NCBI RefSeq assembly: GCF_021018895.1
Contig: NC_079375.1
Coordinates: forward strand, 16,085,992 to 16,149,991
Reading direction: 5' to 3'
Origin: Seriola aureovittata
Lineage: Eukaryota; Chordata; Actinopteri; Carangiformes; Carangidae
DNA: 64,000 nucleotides
The first letter of the stretch is position 1; every line of letters starts with the position of its first letter. Of the stretch, positions 1-11,480 are shown one piece after another. The position numbers were made by a program, and so were the translations under genes. The notes under the pieces are model-generated. The model searched no databases. It was not told where the DNA came from and saw only the letters and a program-made list of their open reading frames with translations.

Positions 1-2939
1 GTAAATTACTAGCCTGAATCACCTGGTAGCACGATTCCAAAGTCCCGTAACCCCCCCCCTGTTTTTTTTCCCCCTTGGATCCACACTGATCTTATTCATG
101 GCCTCTCTGGAATCCAACTGAGGGAAATCAGTCGTGGCGACGGAGAACTTTAATCCCTGAATATAGCCCTAAATCCAGCATTTTCCCATCTCTGTCTATG
201 AGTCTTAATGTGCCTTTTCACACATGTATCCATCACACTCCAAAAGAAGATTGAAACGGTGCTTTATACTTAAATTTTGCACTTTGCTCCTACATTTCAC
301 AGGCACTCAACCTCTTAGTTAGGACCCAAGTTATTAATGTGCTGTGCTCAGCTCGCCACACACTCAGAAATGCATACACTTTTGGGTGAAGGGCGTTTCA
401 TAAAGCAGTGCATTATTATTATTAGAGCATGGGCGCTGTGCCCAGTTGCCAGTGTCGGGTTGAGCAGAAGCAGTCATTAAATTTAAATTGAGCAATATTT
501 TCTTTCGATGCTGCGGGAGCTCGTGTAGGGTGGATTCATAGTGGCTCGGCACTACTCGTTTATTTGTTGCATAAACTCAACTTTATTTGCTTCACCCATA
601 TGAGTGCGTGCGTTCATCACTGGCACACTTTAATAAACCTGATGCATGATGCTAAATTGCTAACTTATTAGCATCCCATTGATGATGAAATTTATTAGTT
701 GACTGTAATTTTGAATCTAAACAAAGGTGCAGCTGCAATATTCAACCCAGCAATGGTTGGAGGAAAATCAAGTCAGTTTGAAAAGTAAGAAATTGTTCAA
801 CTGAAAACATGCTTCCACATTAATATAAATTAATGCAGGGGCATAACAGCCCATATGCAGGTGCTCTGTATGTATTGAGATAGCCACATCATCCATATTC
901 AAGAAGCTTCTACAATATGCAACTATTCAACATGAGGCTGCAACATGCATTATCAGTCCTGCCCTCCTCCTCTTCAGTTGGTCAGGTTCACTCTCCAACA
1001 CTTGCCAATCATTCTGCTCTCTACTTTGATACAGTATCTAGCCTGAGGCTGAAGTAACTGGTATATCTAAAGCCAGCACAGGCTCTGACAAAGCAGCCGG
1101 TCAGTGCAAGCAAAAGTAAAAGCAAGTAAAAAAACAAAAACAAACAACAAAACCCCCAACCGTTCTCACCCACATTTTTTGAAAAGCATTGCCTGCCACA
1201 CATTCCGCTGGAGCACCTTTTTCTTATTGCTTTCTAACATTTGTGATCTTGGAATTAAAATTAGGGCAATCCTAAAATTTTCAGCATCAAAAAGATGACA
1301 TATTTACCTATCTTTGAAAACTTATGTCCTGTTTAATTTTTATACTCATGATTATTCTTTGGAAAATGGAAAAATGGCTCATTTATTTTGACTCAAGTTT
1401 GAAAAAAACAAAAAAAAACAACAGACAGAACCTGTCTGTTGGACATCAGTGTTGAAATATCTGACCTGCTCTTCATATAAATAATAGACATCAAAAGGAA
1501 AATGAATATGTCCACATTAATCCTGAATAATCATGGTGCATATCAGAAAACGTCTTTGAGGCGTTGAAATTTTGGGGCCTGTATTGGAATATTTCTCTGG
1601 TGGAACTGAAAATAAATACCCCCCAAAATGATATGAGACAACTCTTCTTTGTGAAGTTTTTTGTTTACATGAGAACATCATGTGACCTGCTATTTCAACT
1701 GTGTCCACTATATCAAAGTTGCTGCATAGTGTGGTGGTTCCTGGTCACGCCACAAAGACTCATTATCAGAAAACATTGTAATACTTGTCCTATTTTTACT
1801 CACTCTTACTGGTGGATAATGTTATGTTTTGCAGGTTGAAATGCACTTTAATTCCACATGGTGTTTTTCATTCTTATCTTAGATGCCAACAGAATGAGAG
1901 AGCACCTCTCCTATTATCCATTCAGTCAAAGACTGGCAAAGCAGTTAACTGCATGGCTCCTCTGCCCCTCATGCTTTGATCTTCCCTTGGCATTCTCTCA
2001 GCCTCAACCCCGTTTTCATCGGTGTGCATTAGCTAACAAAAGAGAGTGAAGAGAGGATAGATATCTCCCTGAGAACGGAGAGATCTCCACCTAGGGACTT
2101 CAAAGCAGGCTTTGAAGTTGGGCAGGAGACAGCAGCATACACAGAAGAGAGGAGACTCTCCACTGTCCTACTATGCTGCATCATTAACTCTTGACTGCTA
2201 TTCACTCTACTTAGTTATTGAACGAGGTGTGACTCCTCTACATATACTGTTGACTGATAAATTCTTTTTTGTAGACCCTGATTTTCTACACACAGCTGTC
2301 TATTTCAGCACCGATCTCGAAGATGTGTTAAGGTCAAGGATCAAGCTCTCATTTCATCAAAGAACGAAGAAAGGAGTTTAAGACAGAAATACTCATGCAC
2401 TGTATTTCTTCAGGCTTATCTTGGGAAATGGTAAATTCCTTACAATATTTACCCAAAAACTGTAAATTGGGATCAAACCTCACCTGCGTAACTGTCAGTC
2501 ACTGAAGGATATGCATTCATGTCACTTTTTAGCCAAACTTTTGACACGGCTCAAGAGGTGAAACAACCCGAAGTTCTCCTGAAAATAGCCATCCACTAAC
2601 CACAGTCTTTTGTTAATAATGTATAATAATATAATGTATGTATAATAACCAAGTGCTGCAGTGCCTGAACATAACCATAAAAACGTTTATATTTTAAGTT
2701 TAAAGTGAAAATGGTAAAATTTGATATTTTGGCATGAAACAAATATGGTGTCAATTAACATTTTACTGATATGTTCAGTATCAACATTTTGGTGGCTAAA
2801 TGCAATACTTTTATTAAAATCTAGTCATTAACAGAAGACATAATCCCATCTGCATTACATTTCCTTCAAAATGTGCTGTTGCAAATTGGTTGTATATAAA
2901 CATAAATTCTAGAAAGCAGAGTTGCTGTTGGACACTTTG
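1..2939. other. non-coding, no gene recognised
   Basis: This is AT-rich sequence with only short chance frames. It has a C run followed by a T run near 52-70, a short ATT run near 412-425, and a small perfect hairpin at 2097-2118. The frame at 2112-2381 (89 residues) has no domain I recognise. I see no repeat family or gene here. Confidence 0.6.
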
Positions 2940-3490
2940 CCAGTAAGTCACCAACTATTGGATAAATGTCTGTGACAATTCACATCTGGCACAATCATTC
3001 ATGGTCCCCAGAGGAAGACTTTGATTATCCCCTGACTTTTCCTCTAGTGTCACTATGTGGTTTCTAATTGTGGTTTTGAGTGATATATCTCAACAAATGG
3101 TTGGAAAATTTGGTTCAGACACTGATGCACCTTGGGATGAATTGCAAAAATTTCTCCTCCAAATTAAAAAAATGTATTTATCCAAGCACTTTGGTGAATG
3201 GCTAAGTTTTTGGATAAATAAAAATTAATGAATTACCTGCAAAAACTAAAACATTCCAATTAGCCTCAGTTATGTTTGTGTAAAGTGCTAATTAGCAAAT
3301 CTTAGCATGCTAACATGCTAAACAAAAATGATGAACATGGTAAACATTATACCTGCTAAAAATCAGCAAGTTACCATTGTCCTTGTGAACATGTTAGCAT
3401 GGCGACGTTAGCATTTAACCCAAAGCATCACTGTGCCAAAGTACAGCGTAAGAGAGTTGCTAGTGTGGCGACTCTTAAGTCTTGTTTCTC
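2940..3490 (-). repeat. dispersed fish repeat, family A, reverse copy
   Basis: The block reads, in reverse, like an interspersed element I know from percomorph genomes. It contains 'catggtccccagaggaaga', 'ttttcctctag', 'gtggttttgagtga' followed by 'atctcaacaa', then 'gtgctaattagcaaat', and an alternation of 'gctaacatgctaa' and 'catgttagcatgg' words, ending near 'ctcttaagtcttgtttc'. The same phrases occur in forward orientation at 8868-9157 and 63541-63860. It is diverged and has no coding capacity. The superfamily is not known to me. Identification is from memory and from the match to the other copies in this window. Confidence 0.72.
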
Positions 3491-4853
3491 TAATACAACC
3501 ATCCACTTCTCATCATGGAGAAGCAAAACTAACCGAATGCTGAAAAACAAACATAAAACTAAGGAGAAAAGGTGAAACTCAATTTTATTTACGAACTCTG
3601 TATTTGCTGTCACATACTCACATGCAAACCAGTGAAAACAACCAGAGATAACTCTCACTCTACATTCTCACTGCTTCAGTGACAGGCATGGCTTTCAGTC
3701 TCACTTTTCACCTCAGAATGTCTCCTTTCCAACATTAATTCAAACATAGCACTTACACAGCTTGTTGTTACTATTTTTGGGCACCAGGTATCATTCTCAC
3801 ACTGACCCTGAAGGGGCTCGGCTAGATTTGTGTAATCCACCTGGGCATTCTGTCTATGTTTATTCACAGGGCTGTCTGGTGTCTTCCATTTTCCCTGCCC
3901 CTAAGAGATTTTCACTTGTTTTAATTGCTCTCTTTGTGGGTCTAAGATCCAAGAAGTCAGTTTCATTTATTTATTCATTTCATTTATTATTTTTATTAGC
4001 AGTTTTGTGAATGTGTTTTCTACATGCATTGTGATGATGTTGCCTTTCTTTTACTGACAGCAAACAGAAAAATCTTTCTAATCTAACCTTTGGGCCATAC
4101 ACTAAAAACAGACCCAGCACCCAGGTACCGCTGGGTTTTGAATAACCTTTGCTGCTGCTCTGTGAGAGCGTTCAGGGGTTCTGTTTGAAGTAAAGCTGGA
4201 AAATAGGTGAGGTGCCTCCATAAACCAATCCCACAGGATGTCTTGCTTTGTCTGTGGCCCTGGTTCCACCCGTACCTTTCTCTCTCCTCTGTTTCTACCT
4301 TCCATCCTCTCCCTGTCAAAGCAATAGGGCAGATATTGATTACCTCTGAGTGTGTGTTATACCTGGGAGCCATATTAATCTAACCATCCTCTATCTGAGT
4401 CACTACAGCGTCCCTCAAGGCAAAACATCTCGTGCAGAGATCGTCTTCATGAATTCAGTTCTTTTAGAGTATCTCTAAAATATACAGTATCACTGTTGGG
4501 TAAAACAGTATCATAATTACAGCCATGAACCTGAAGGATTTTTTTTTTATGCCCTAAAGTTTTGGTAATTTATTTGGAAAACGATGGTTGAATCCTCAGA
4601 GAAACTACGGTTTGAGGTTTCTATGCAAAAAGCTAGCATCTAAAAATGGAACAACCATCAAAAAAGCAATGTACTACAATAACTTCATACCTAAACCCTA
4701 ACCCAGCACATGACAATGAAAATAGGTGTGATGTGTTGAAAGGTGTGAGAAATCCACAATTATGCACTTTAGCCACATGACACCCTCATAAACGTGAGGG
4801 GGAAAATATGTTCTTGGAGATCAAGGAGTTTAGAGGAAACTCAAGTTAATCAC
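3491..4853. other. non-coding, no gene recognised
   Basis: No recognisable gene or repeat. The minus-strand frame at 4083-4373 (96 residues) overlaps another frame and shows no domain, so I treat it as chance. Confidence 0.6.
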
Positions 4854-5133
4854 AGTGCTTCACTGAGTAACATAATCACCTCACAGCAAGAAGGTCCTGG
4901 GTTTGAGGCTGAGCCAGCTGGAGCTTTCCAGTGTATACGACATGCAGGTTAGGTGAGTTCCAAATCATCCATAACTCTGAATGTGTTTGTCTGAGTATAT
5001 GAGTTATTTCTGTGATGGAGTGGCTTCCAGCATGGAGGACACCTGCCTTTCCCCCCAATGCCTGCTGGGATAAGCTCCAGCCCCGTGACCCAGGACAAGA
5101 TAAGTGGTATAGAAAACGGAAAGATAGATGAAA
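4854..5133 (+). repeat. degenerate dispersed fish repeat, family F ('ggataagcggtatagaaa' type)
   Basis: The left part reads 'cctcacagcaagaaggtcct' followed by 'gggtttgagg'. The middle keeps 'gacatgcaggttaggtgag' and the right part 'tgctgggataagctccagcc', 'cgtgacccaggacaagataa' and 'gtggtatagaaaacggaaag'. These are the head, middle and tail of a very common fish interspersed element, with small deletions and substitutions throughout. The head resembles a tRNA B box, but I cannot place the element in a named family with certainty. The two minus-strand frames inside it (4876-5302) are shadows of the repeat. Confidence 0.78.
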
Positions 5134-7810
5134 CAGTAAGCGGTGCAACAAAAACACAAAATGTTTGTATATCAGAAATGTGTTGGAAATACATATTTCT
5201 GTTTCCAAACATCCAGCATGGAGGGGTTTTGTGCATTTGAGGGGGGGGGGGGGGGGTTATCAAAGATGGAAAACCAATAAAACCTGGCCTCTTAACAAGC
5301 AATAAGTCCGCAGAATTAGTAAAGATTTTCTCTCTCGTTTGTTGGGAGTCTTATGGTTGGTTCAGACTAGGTGTTGATGAGCCATGTCATCCCAATTAGG
5401 CCAGCACCAAAAAGCAATCTGTTCTCAATTGTTATCTGAAGAAAATAAGGGTGGAAAGGCGAGACAAAGCACAGAGCGAACCAGAAGGAGGTGTTGATAA
5501 GCAGTGGCCTACTGAACAGAAAATCATTCCTCTAACATGTGCCACCACAGAGTGTAATCACGTTGATTGGAGAGGGGAGTTTAGGGAGTTTATTTTGCCT
5601 GTGTACAATTTGTTATTAAGCATTAGTATTTTAAATATAAAAGTATTTTTTCTTTTAGGGGAATAATCAGCTGTGTAACAAGTGTCTTGTCTCTTACCAT
5701 ATAGATATTGCAGTATCTGCAGTTTCCTACGCAAGTAATGTGCATGATTTTGGGGAATATTCACACATTAACTGAACTATTTTTACTTTGTTATTATTAA
5801 GGCTGCGTTAATCAAAATGTTTTTAATTAATGTCAGATGAAATGACTGTGTGGTGTGTGTGGAAGTGGCCACTTGTAATGACAATTGAATTATCAGCTAA
5901 ATGTGTATTTTTCCAACTCACTGTCTTGCTTTTATGTCGCCAACAGTTACAATGGTTCAGTGTCACCATTCCCAATAAATGATATTCCAGCCGTTTTGAA
6001 CAAACAAGCTCCGCTAACCCACTGTACAGCACCTGCTTACCAAACAGCTCACAGAAAAATGAAAGTAAGCTGGATTCTTTTCTTCTTAAATGGTATTGTT
6101 CAGCAAGATTTTAATCAGGAATTAGTAGGGATTAATATGCATTCTTAAAATAATAAATCACACTTCATGAAGTAGCAGAAATTACTTTGTTCCAGTCCTG
6201 GTATTTATAAAAATGTATTCATATCCAAGCTATTAGTTATTGAAAAGAGGCTTCTGAAATTAAAAAAAGAATATATGTAAGTTTAAATTCCTTTGTAGTA
6301 TCAGTTTTTATTCAAGCAGACCATCGAGGGCTCCATTAAGTGCAAAAACTTGAACAGCTCCATCAATCATCAAGCTGATCTGATGGAACTCATCCATCAG
6401 GAGCATTAGACATTATTTGATTATTTCCACAACACCTTCTGTAGAAAATAGCTTCTTTTTTTTTCTTTAAGTCAACAATTCTGATCATTGGCAGAAGGTG
6501 AATAGCCTCTCTTTGAAAAGTATCAGAAATTTGTAAAGATTTTTATCCTACTTTTGATCCTTTTTATGCATTATTTTGCTAAAAGGGATGACATGTTCTT
6601 TACACATTTCATTATTGATGTTACTGCTTTGGGCTGGTTTAAAGTTTATCTGCTATGATATGGAAAACAAACTGACAACTACATTTTGCTCTCTGAATGT
6701 GTTGGCTGTGTATGGATGTACATAGTTTTTATTCTTTCAAGTACTGTCCTTGTATTTTATTTTCAACCTCGGTCTCTGTTGCAAACGCAGAGGCAGGCCA
6801 GATGGGGACTGGTAGGATTAGGTTTCATTTATGTATGTGAGTAAAATGAGCCATTTCCACTTTGGCCTTGACTAAGGTCTCCAAAACATTACAAACCTTC
6901 AAAAATAGACAAAAGATGCACTCACCGTATGCACTGAAATTAATTAGATGGTTATTCTGGATGGTTGCCACCGCACTTCTCTGAGTGTGTTTTTAATTTT
7001 TCCTGACCTCCCGGCAGGGTGGAATAACAAACAGACAATTTTGCATTCACAGCTTTGCTCCCTTGTCATATAACAGCCACAAATGCACATTTTAATAAGG
7101 CAAAGGACAGGTTAAAGCATTGTATGCAGAAACTACGCAGCATGCATAGAGCAATAACCCCTTGTTAAGAGGCACCCTGTCTAAAGCCACAAAATGCCCC
7201 ACACAATATGCATTATTTTCAACTTTGCGCGTAACCTTCGCATTGTTATTCACCAGTAGCTGTTATAATCTGAGATGTTATAGCATCGCTGATACAGTTA
7301 GTGTTTTGGCAGCATTGTCTCTACCTCCCCGAATCATCCACCAAAACAATCAATACTTGTGTAGTGCATAAACTGAGACTGTATTGAAGGAAATAGATCT
7401 TTGATGTTGTGTTGCAGCATGGCACTGTTGCTCCAGTTAGCCACTTTCCCTGATGTGCACTTAGTGGGACCTCAGAGAGTCACTACATTGAATATGCAAT
7501 CCAAGTGTGAACACAGAGGCACTTTGTACCAACGCTGAAGCCTAAACAACACTTGTCACCTTCCTTTCAGACTAAGCAATCGGCCTGTTCTTGAATGATA
7601 CAGCAGCCTTTAGAAAATGTCTCAGGTGCCACCTTTTCTGGACGATTTTAGCTCATATTTTGGGTCTGCCATGAATAAACAATGTTGGGCTTTCATGACA
7701 GTGACAGCGAGGAGTCAAGCCATGGTCGAGGGGGGGAGAACAGAAAGGGTGTATGTATGTGTGTTTGAGAGAGATATAGAGCATACATGTTTGTGTCTGA
7801 GCAGTGTATT
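5134..7810. other. non-coding, no gene recognised
   Basis: AT-rich sequence with one notable homopolymer (a G run at 5241-5256). The frames here are under 90 residues with no domain. I recognise no repeat family. Confidence 0.6.
5241..5256 (+). repeat. G16 homopolymer
   Basis: Sixteen consecutive G residues, directly visible. Such a run can form a G-quadruplex and is prone to length error in sequencing. Confidence 0.95.
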
Positions 7811-7939
<129 letters not shown>

Positions 7940-8399
7940 TTAGTGGATGCAGCTGGACTGGATGTATTATTGATGTGCTGTTAGCACTCCCAGGGAGTTG
8001 CAGTCTCATCAGAGTTTGCCAGGGGATTAACAGACTCAAAAAACGCAAACTGGGGAAACAAAGGAAAGGCACGAAGCATATCCCTCATCTGAATCCCAAC
8101 GCTGTTCCCCTCTCCCACCCAGAAATGAGCCATCATTTAAAAGCAAAAGGCATTATCTTCACATGGAGACATCTGGCTGGGTCAGACACAGTAGAATTAT
8201 TGATTAGTTTTGATTTTATCTAACGACCTGCTACAGTGGTACAGTTTTCAAATGAAGCCACATTTGTAATGACTTTCCACATGATTACACAGTTGGCACA
8301 GTTGAGGTGGTTAACCCCTTCTAGTTGCGCGTGTCTGCCTCTCCTGTTCACTAAATCACTTGTCTTTCTCCAAACAGCTACATATTATGGCTGCAAGCA

Positions 8400-8431
8400 A
8401 ACACACAGACACATACACACACAGACACACA

Positions 8432-8482
<51 letters not shown>

Positions 8483-8499
8483 ACACACACACACACACA
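8400..8499 (+). repeat. (CA)n microsatellite
   Basis: About 100 bp of CA, impure at the left (GACA and ATACA interruptions) and with one TC interruption near 8477. It is the reverse complement of the TG array 460 bp upstream. Confidence 0.97.
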
Positions 8500-8830
8500 A
8501 AGAGTGATATACAGGTCCAGCCAGTGTATCCATGAAGGCCACATTCCCGCTCTGCTTCCTGTCATCCTCTATTATGGTTTCATTAGGCCGGGGAGAAGCA
8601 CAGCCTGTGGATGGATAGATGGAGGAGCACCATTCCTTTTCTAACACACCAATCAGGGCCAGACAGAGCACCACAGAGACTCATATATCCACCTACTTCA
8701 CTCTTTCTTTTCTCTTTTTCTTTCCCACTTTTTGTCCGCCACACATCCTCCACACACATTTATGTTTGCATTTTTATTATTATAAAAACATACTACGAGT
8801 CACTGTATGCAAGCCCACAATAGAGATAGA

Positions 8831-8834
8831 TTTT

Positions 8835-8865
<31 letters not shown>

Positions 8866-8867
8866 GG
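8831..8867 (+). repeat. T14-G23 homopolymer tract
   Basis: A run of 14 T is followed directly by 23 G. It lies immediately before the dispersed repeat that begins at about 8868, so it may be the remains of that element's border or an independent slippage tract. Confidence 0.95.
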
Positions 8868-9157
8868 TCATGTTTACCATCTTTTGTTAGTGTGATTACA
8901 TTTACTAATTAGCACAAAACACAGTTGAGAATTTGGTAAACCAAAATATGGCACAAAGTGAGATTTCGACCTCATGATGGTTCTAGAGGTAAAGTCAGCG
9001 ATCACTAAAATTATTGCAGCTCATGCTGAAAAGAACATGAATATCTGTACAAAATGTCATTCCAATCCATCCACCAGTCGTCGAGATATTTCAGTCTGGA
9101 CCAAAGTGGTGCACCGACATTGCTGTTCCTAGAGCCATGTTGCTAGCATTGCTGAAA
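8868..9157 (+). repeat. dispersed fish repeat, family A, forward copy
   Basis: Forward copy of the element at 2940-3490. It keeps 'catgtttaccatc', 'actaattagcac', 'gacctcatgatgg' followed by 'ttctagagg', 'aatccatccaccag', 'gagatatttcagtctggac' followed by 'caaagtggt', and the closing 'cctagagccatgttgctagc'. It is shorter than the copy at 2940-3490, with part of the middle missing. Confidence 0.78.
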
Positions 9158-11342
9158 GTGCTTATATAATGGGTATGTATGAGTACCTGGTAATGATATG
9201 ATGATGTGTTCAGCGCTTGCAGTGGGTCCACTTTTTCTTCCTTGAATGGTATTAAGCATTGCTATCTGTTATTTTTTAGGATAACAACCTTTTTGAAATG
9301 AATGTGCACACAAGCGCCTGCGTGTGAGAGCATATGTGTACACAAACACAGGCAAAAACAAACTGACTTTTTGTCCACGGGTGCGTTTGTATGTGTGTGT
9401 AAAGCTCAGAGGTGTCTCTGCACAGCAGGGGAAATACGTTCAGTGCGGGGGCACCTTCAGAGGCTTGACGCCAAAGGCAGATCTCAGCCTCCTGCCAGGC
9501 CCAACCCGGGAAGACGGAAAGACTTTAGAGGGTGGGATTCAGTCCCAGGAATCCACCCTGAACCCACATTAAAGACTGACGATGCCAGACCGCACCGGCC
9601 TTGAAGATCAAATAGAGAGAAGATGCAAGCTGTGAACCAAGAAGGTTTTGCCATGCCAGTGTTTAATTATTGACATTTCCAGCGCTTCAAGTCAGTTTTG
9701 TCAACTCAGCAAGAGAAAACATACTTACATTTTGCTTTAACCCAATTAGTTTCATCAGACCGAGGCTTGTTTGTGCTGCAGTAATGATGAGCTAGCTATA
9801 AATAAAGTAGAACTCTGCTGCTGCTGGATGAAAGATACCAACATTGAATTTACATTCACTCTGAAAATATAAATAAACAAAATGTATTTTTGTACATTAT
9901 GATGGGGACAGGTTGACATTTAGGGGTGGAATACTTACAATGCCTGTATCATTCAGAAAAGCATGAGTGCTTATCAAACATCAACACCATAACATGCAGT
10001 TTCAAATGTGCGCAATCCTTTTCATTCTGTGATAAGCTGTATTCTGGCAGTCACAGCACTCAACACATTGTAGCTTTTGTGAAAGAATCCCCTCTTATGA
10101 ACGACTGCCACGGCAATGTCAGAGCCTTGGACACCATAGATGCAGTATCTCTGCCTCAGTTCTTTTGACTGACAGCTGACAAGGGTTTCCTCACAGTTTG
10201 GGGTCTAAGAAGCCCACATCCCTGGACACCATAATCCTAATATAATTCCCTGTGTGTAATAAAGCCTGTTGCACTCTAAAGCAAATCACATTAAGGTGCA
10301 AGGGGGTTTTAGACATGTGTCTTTATCCCACCAAGAAGGCACAGTATGTGGCCAGCTCATGTGTCATTTCCTATAGACGGCACTCTGACTGACACCCAGG
10401 GAGATGGTAGTTCCCTCATACCGCTGCTTTTCCAGCTGAGCGCCATGGGATACCTCGCTTCTCCCACTACGAATGCAGCGGAAGAAGCATTGGAGGAGAT
10501 GAGAAATTTATAACTTCAGAAATGTTTAAAGTCGGGGCCTAATAGGGGAATAAAAGAGAAGGTCAGGGAGCGGGATAACTACAATGTGTTCCAATGATAA
10601 ATGTGGAGTTTCAGCTCCTACAGTTTCTTTTACTAAGAATCTTACTCTCAGACCTTGTTTCCTACGCAGTCATTAACGAGCCAAGGTTCAACCACTGAGC
10701 AAAATGCTGATATAAATGATTATAACTAAAAAAACAAAGATAACCTCAGACTAAATCAATCCATTGTTCCATGTTTCAGGGATCCCCTGTTTGGGGAGCT
10801 GTACACAGGACTTCTACATTGATGGTGTGTGTGGGGGAGTAAAGTGGCATATACTGGAATAGCTCACCTACAGCATGAAGACTTGTTGAAAAAAAGCATG
10901 CTAACTCAGTGAAACCATTAATTGGCAGAGGGAGACCTGGTGTGATGTGAATAATCATCATCTTCCTTCTATATTAGACTCATATTGAAATCTTTCTTAG
11001 TGTATATTATCCGGAGCGAAAGTTAGGTGTCTGTTTTTAATTGGCTCTGAAAGACATTAGGCCACAGTGAACTCTGAGTCTAGTTCCTAGAGTGTGAGCC
11101 AAGAGGGTAGTCTCATTCCGAAGTCATCACATCCAGGTGCTTGGTCAGGACGCCACGGCATCACTTTTTAAACACACTGGGCACCCCTTTAGCATCATTT
11201 TTTCAATGTGCAGGGTAATCTAATAGACTTCTTATGTTCTCTGCAGCGCTGAAAGTTGATGCATGAGTTAAGCAGACCGCAGCCCTGCTGTCTGCTGACA
11301 TATATGGGGCGAGACCGCATTATGGTGGACTTATTTCTGTAT
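9158..11342. other. non-coding, no gene recognised
   Basis: The segment at 9380-9605 is richer in GC than its surroundings and carries a 100-residue frame (9302-9604) with no recognisable domain. The block at about 10380-10700 is repeat-free with mixed composition and could be a conserved element, but nothing in the sequence proves it. Confidence 0.55.
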
Positions 11343-11480
11343 TAAACCACACCACAATCTTCCCCTAACATTAACCAAAGCTTTTGTTGCCTAACCCTGA
11401 CCACAGACGCAAACCCCACATCTCTGGTGTGACATTTCACACGCTTTGTACGTCCACCATCCACCACATAACCTCTTGGC
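11343..11480 (+). repeat. dispersed repeat fragment, family C
   Basis: Contains 'aaccacaccacaatcttccc', 'ctaacattaaccaaagc', and 'ttttgttgcctaaccctgac'. This 'aacc...cctaacc...ttttgttgcctaa' pattern is a common fish interspersed repeat as I remember it. Related fragments lie at 52075-52330 (same strand) and 63428-63490 (opposite strand). Confidence 0.6.
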
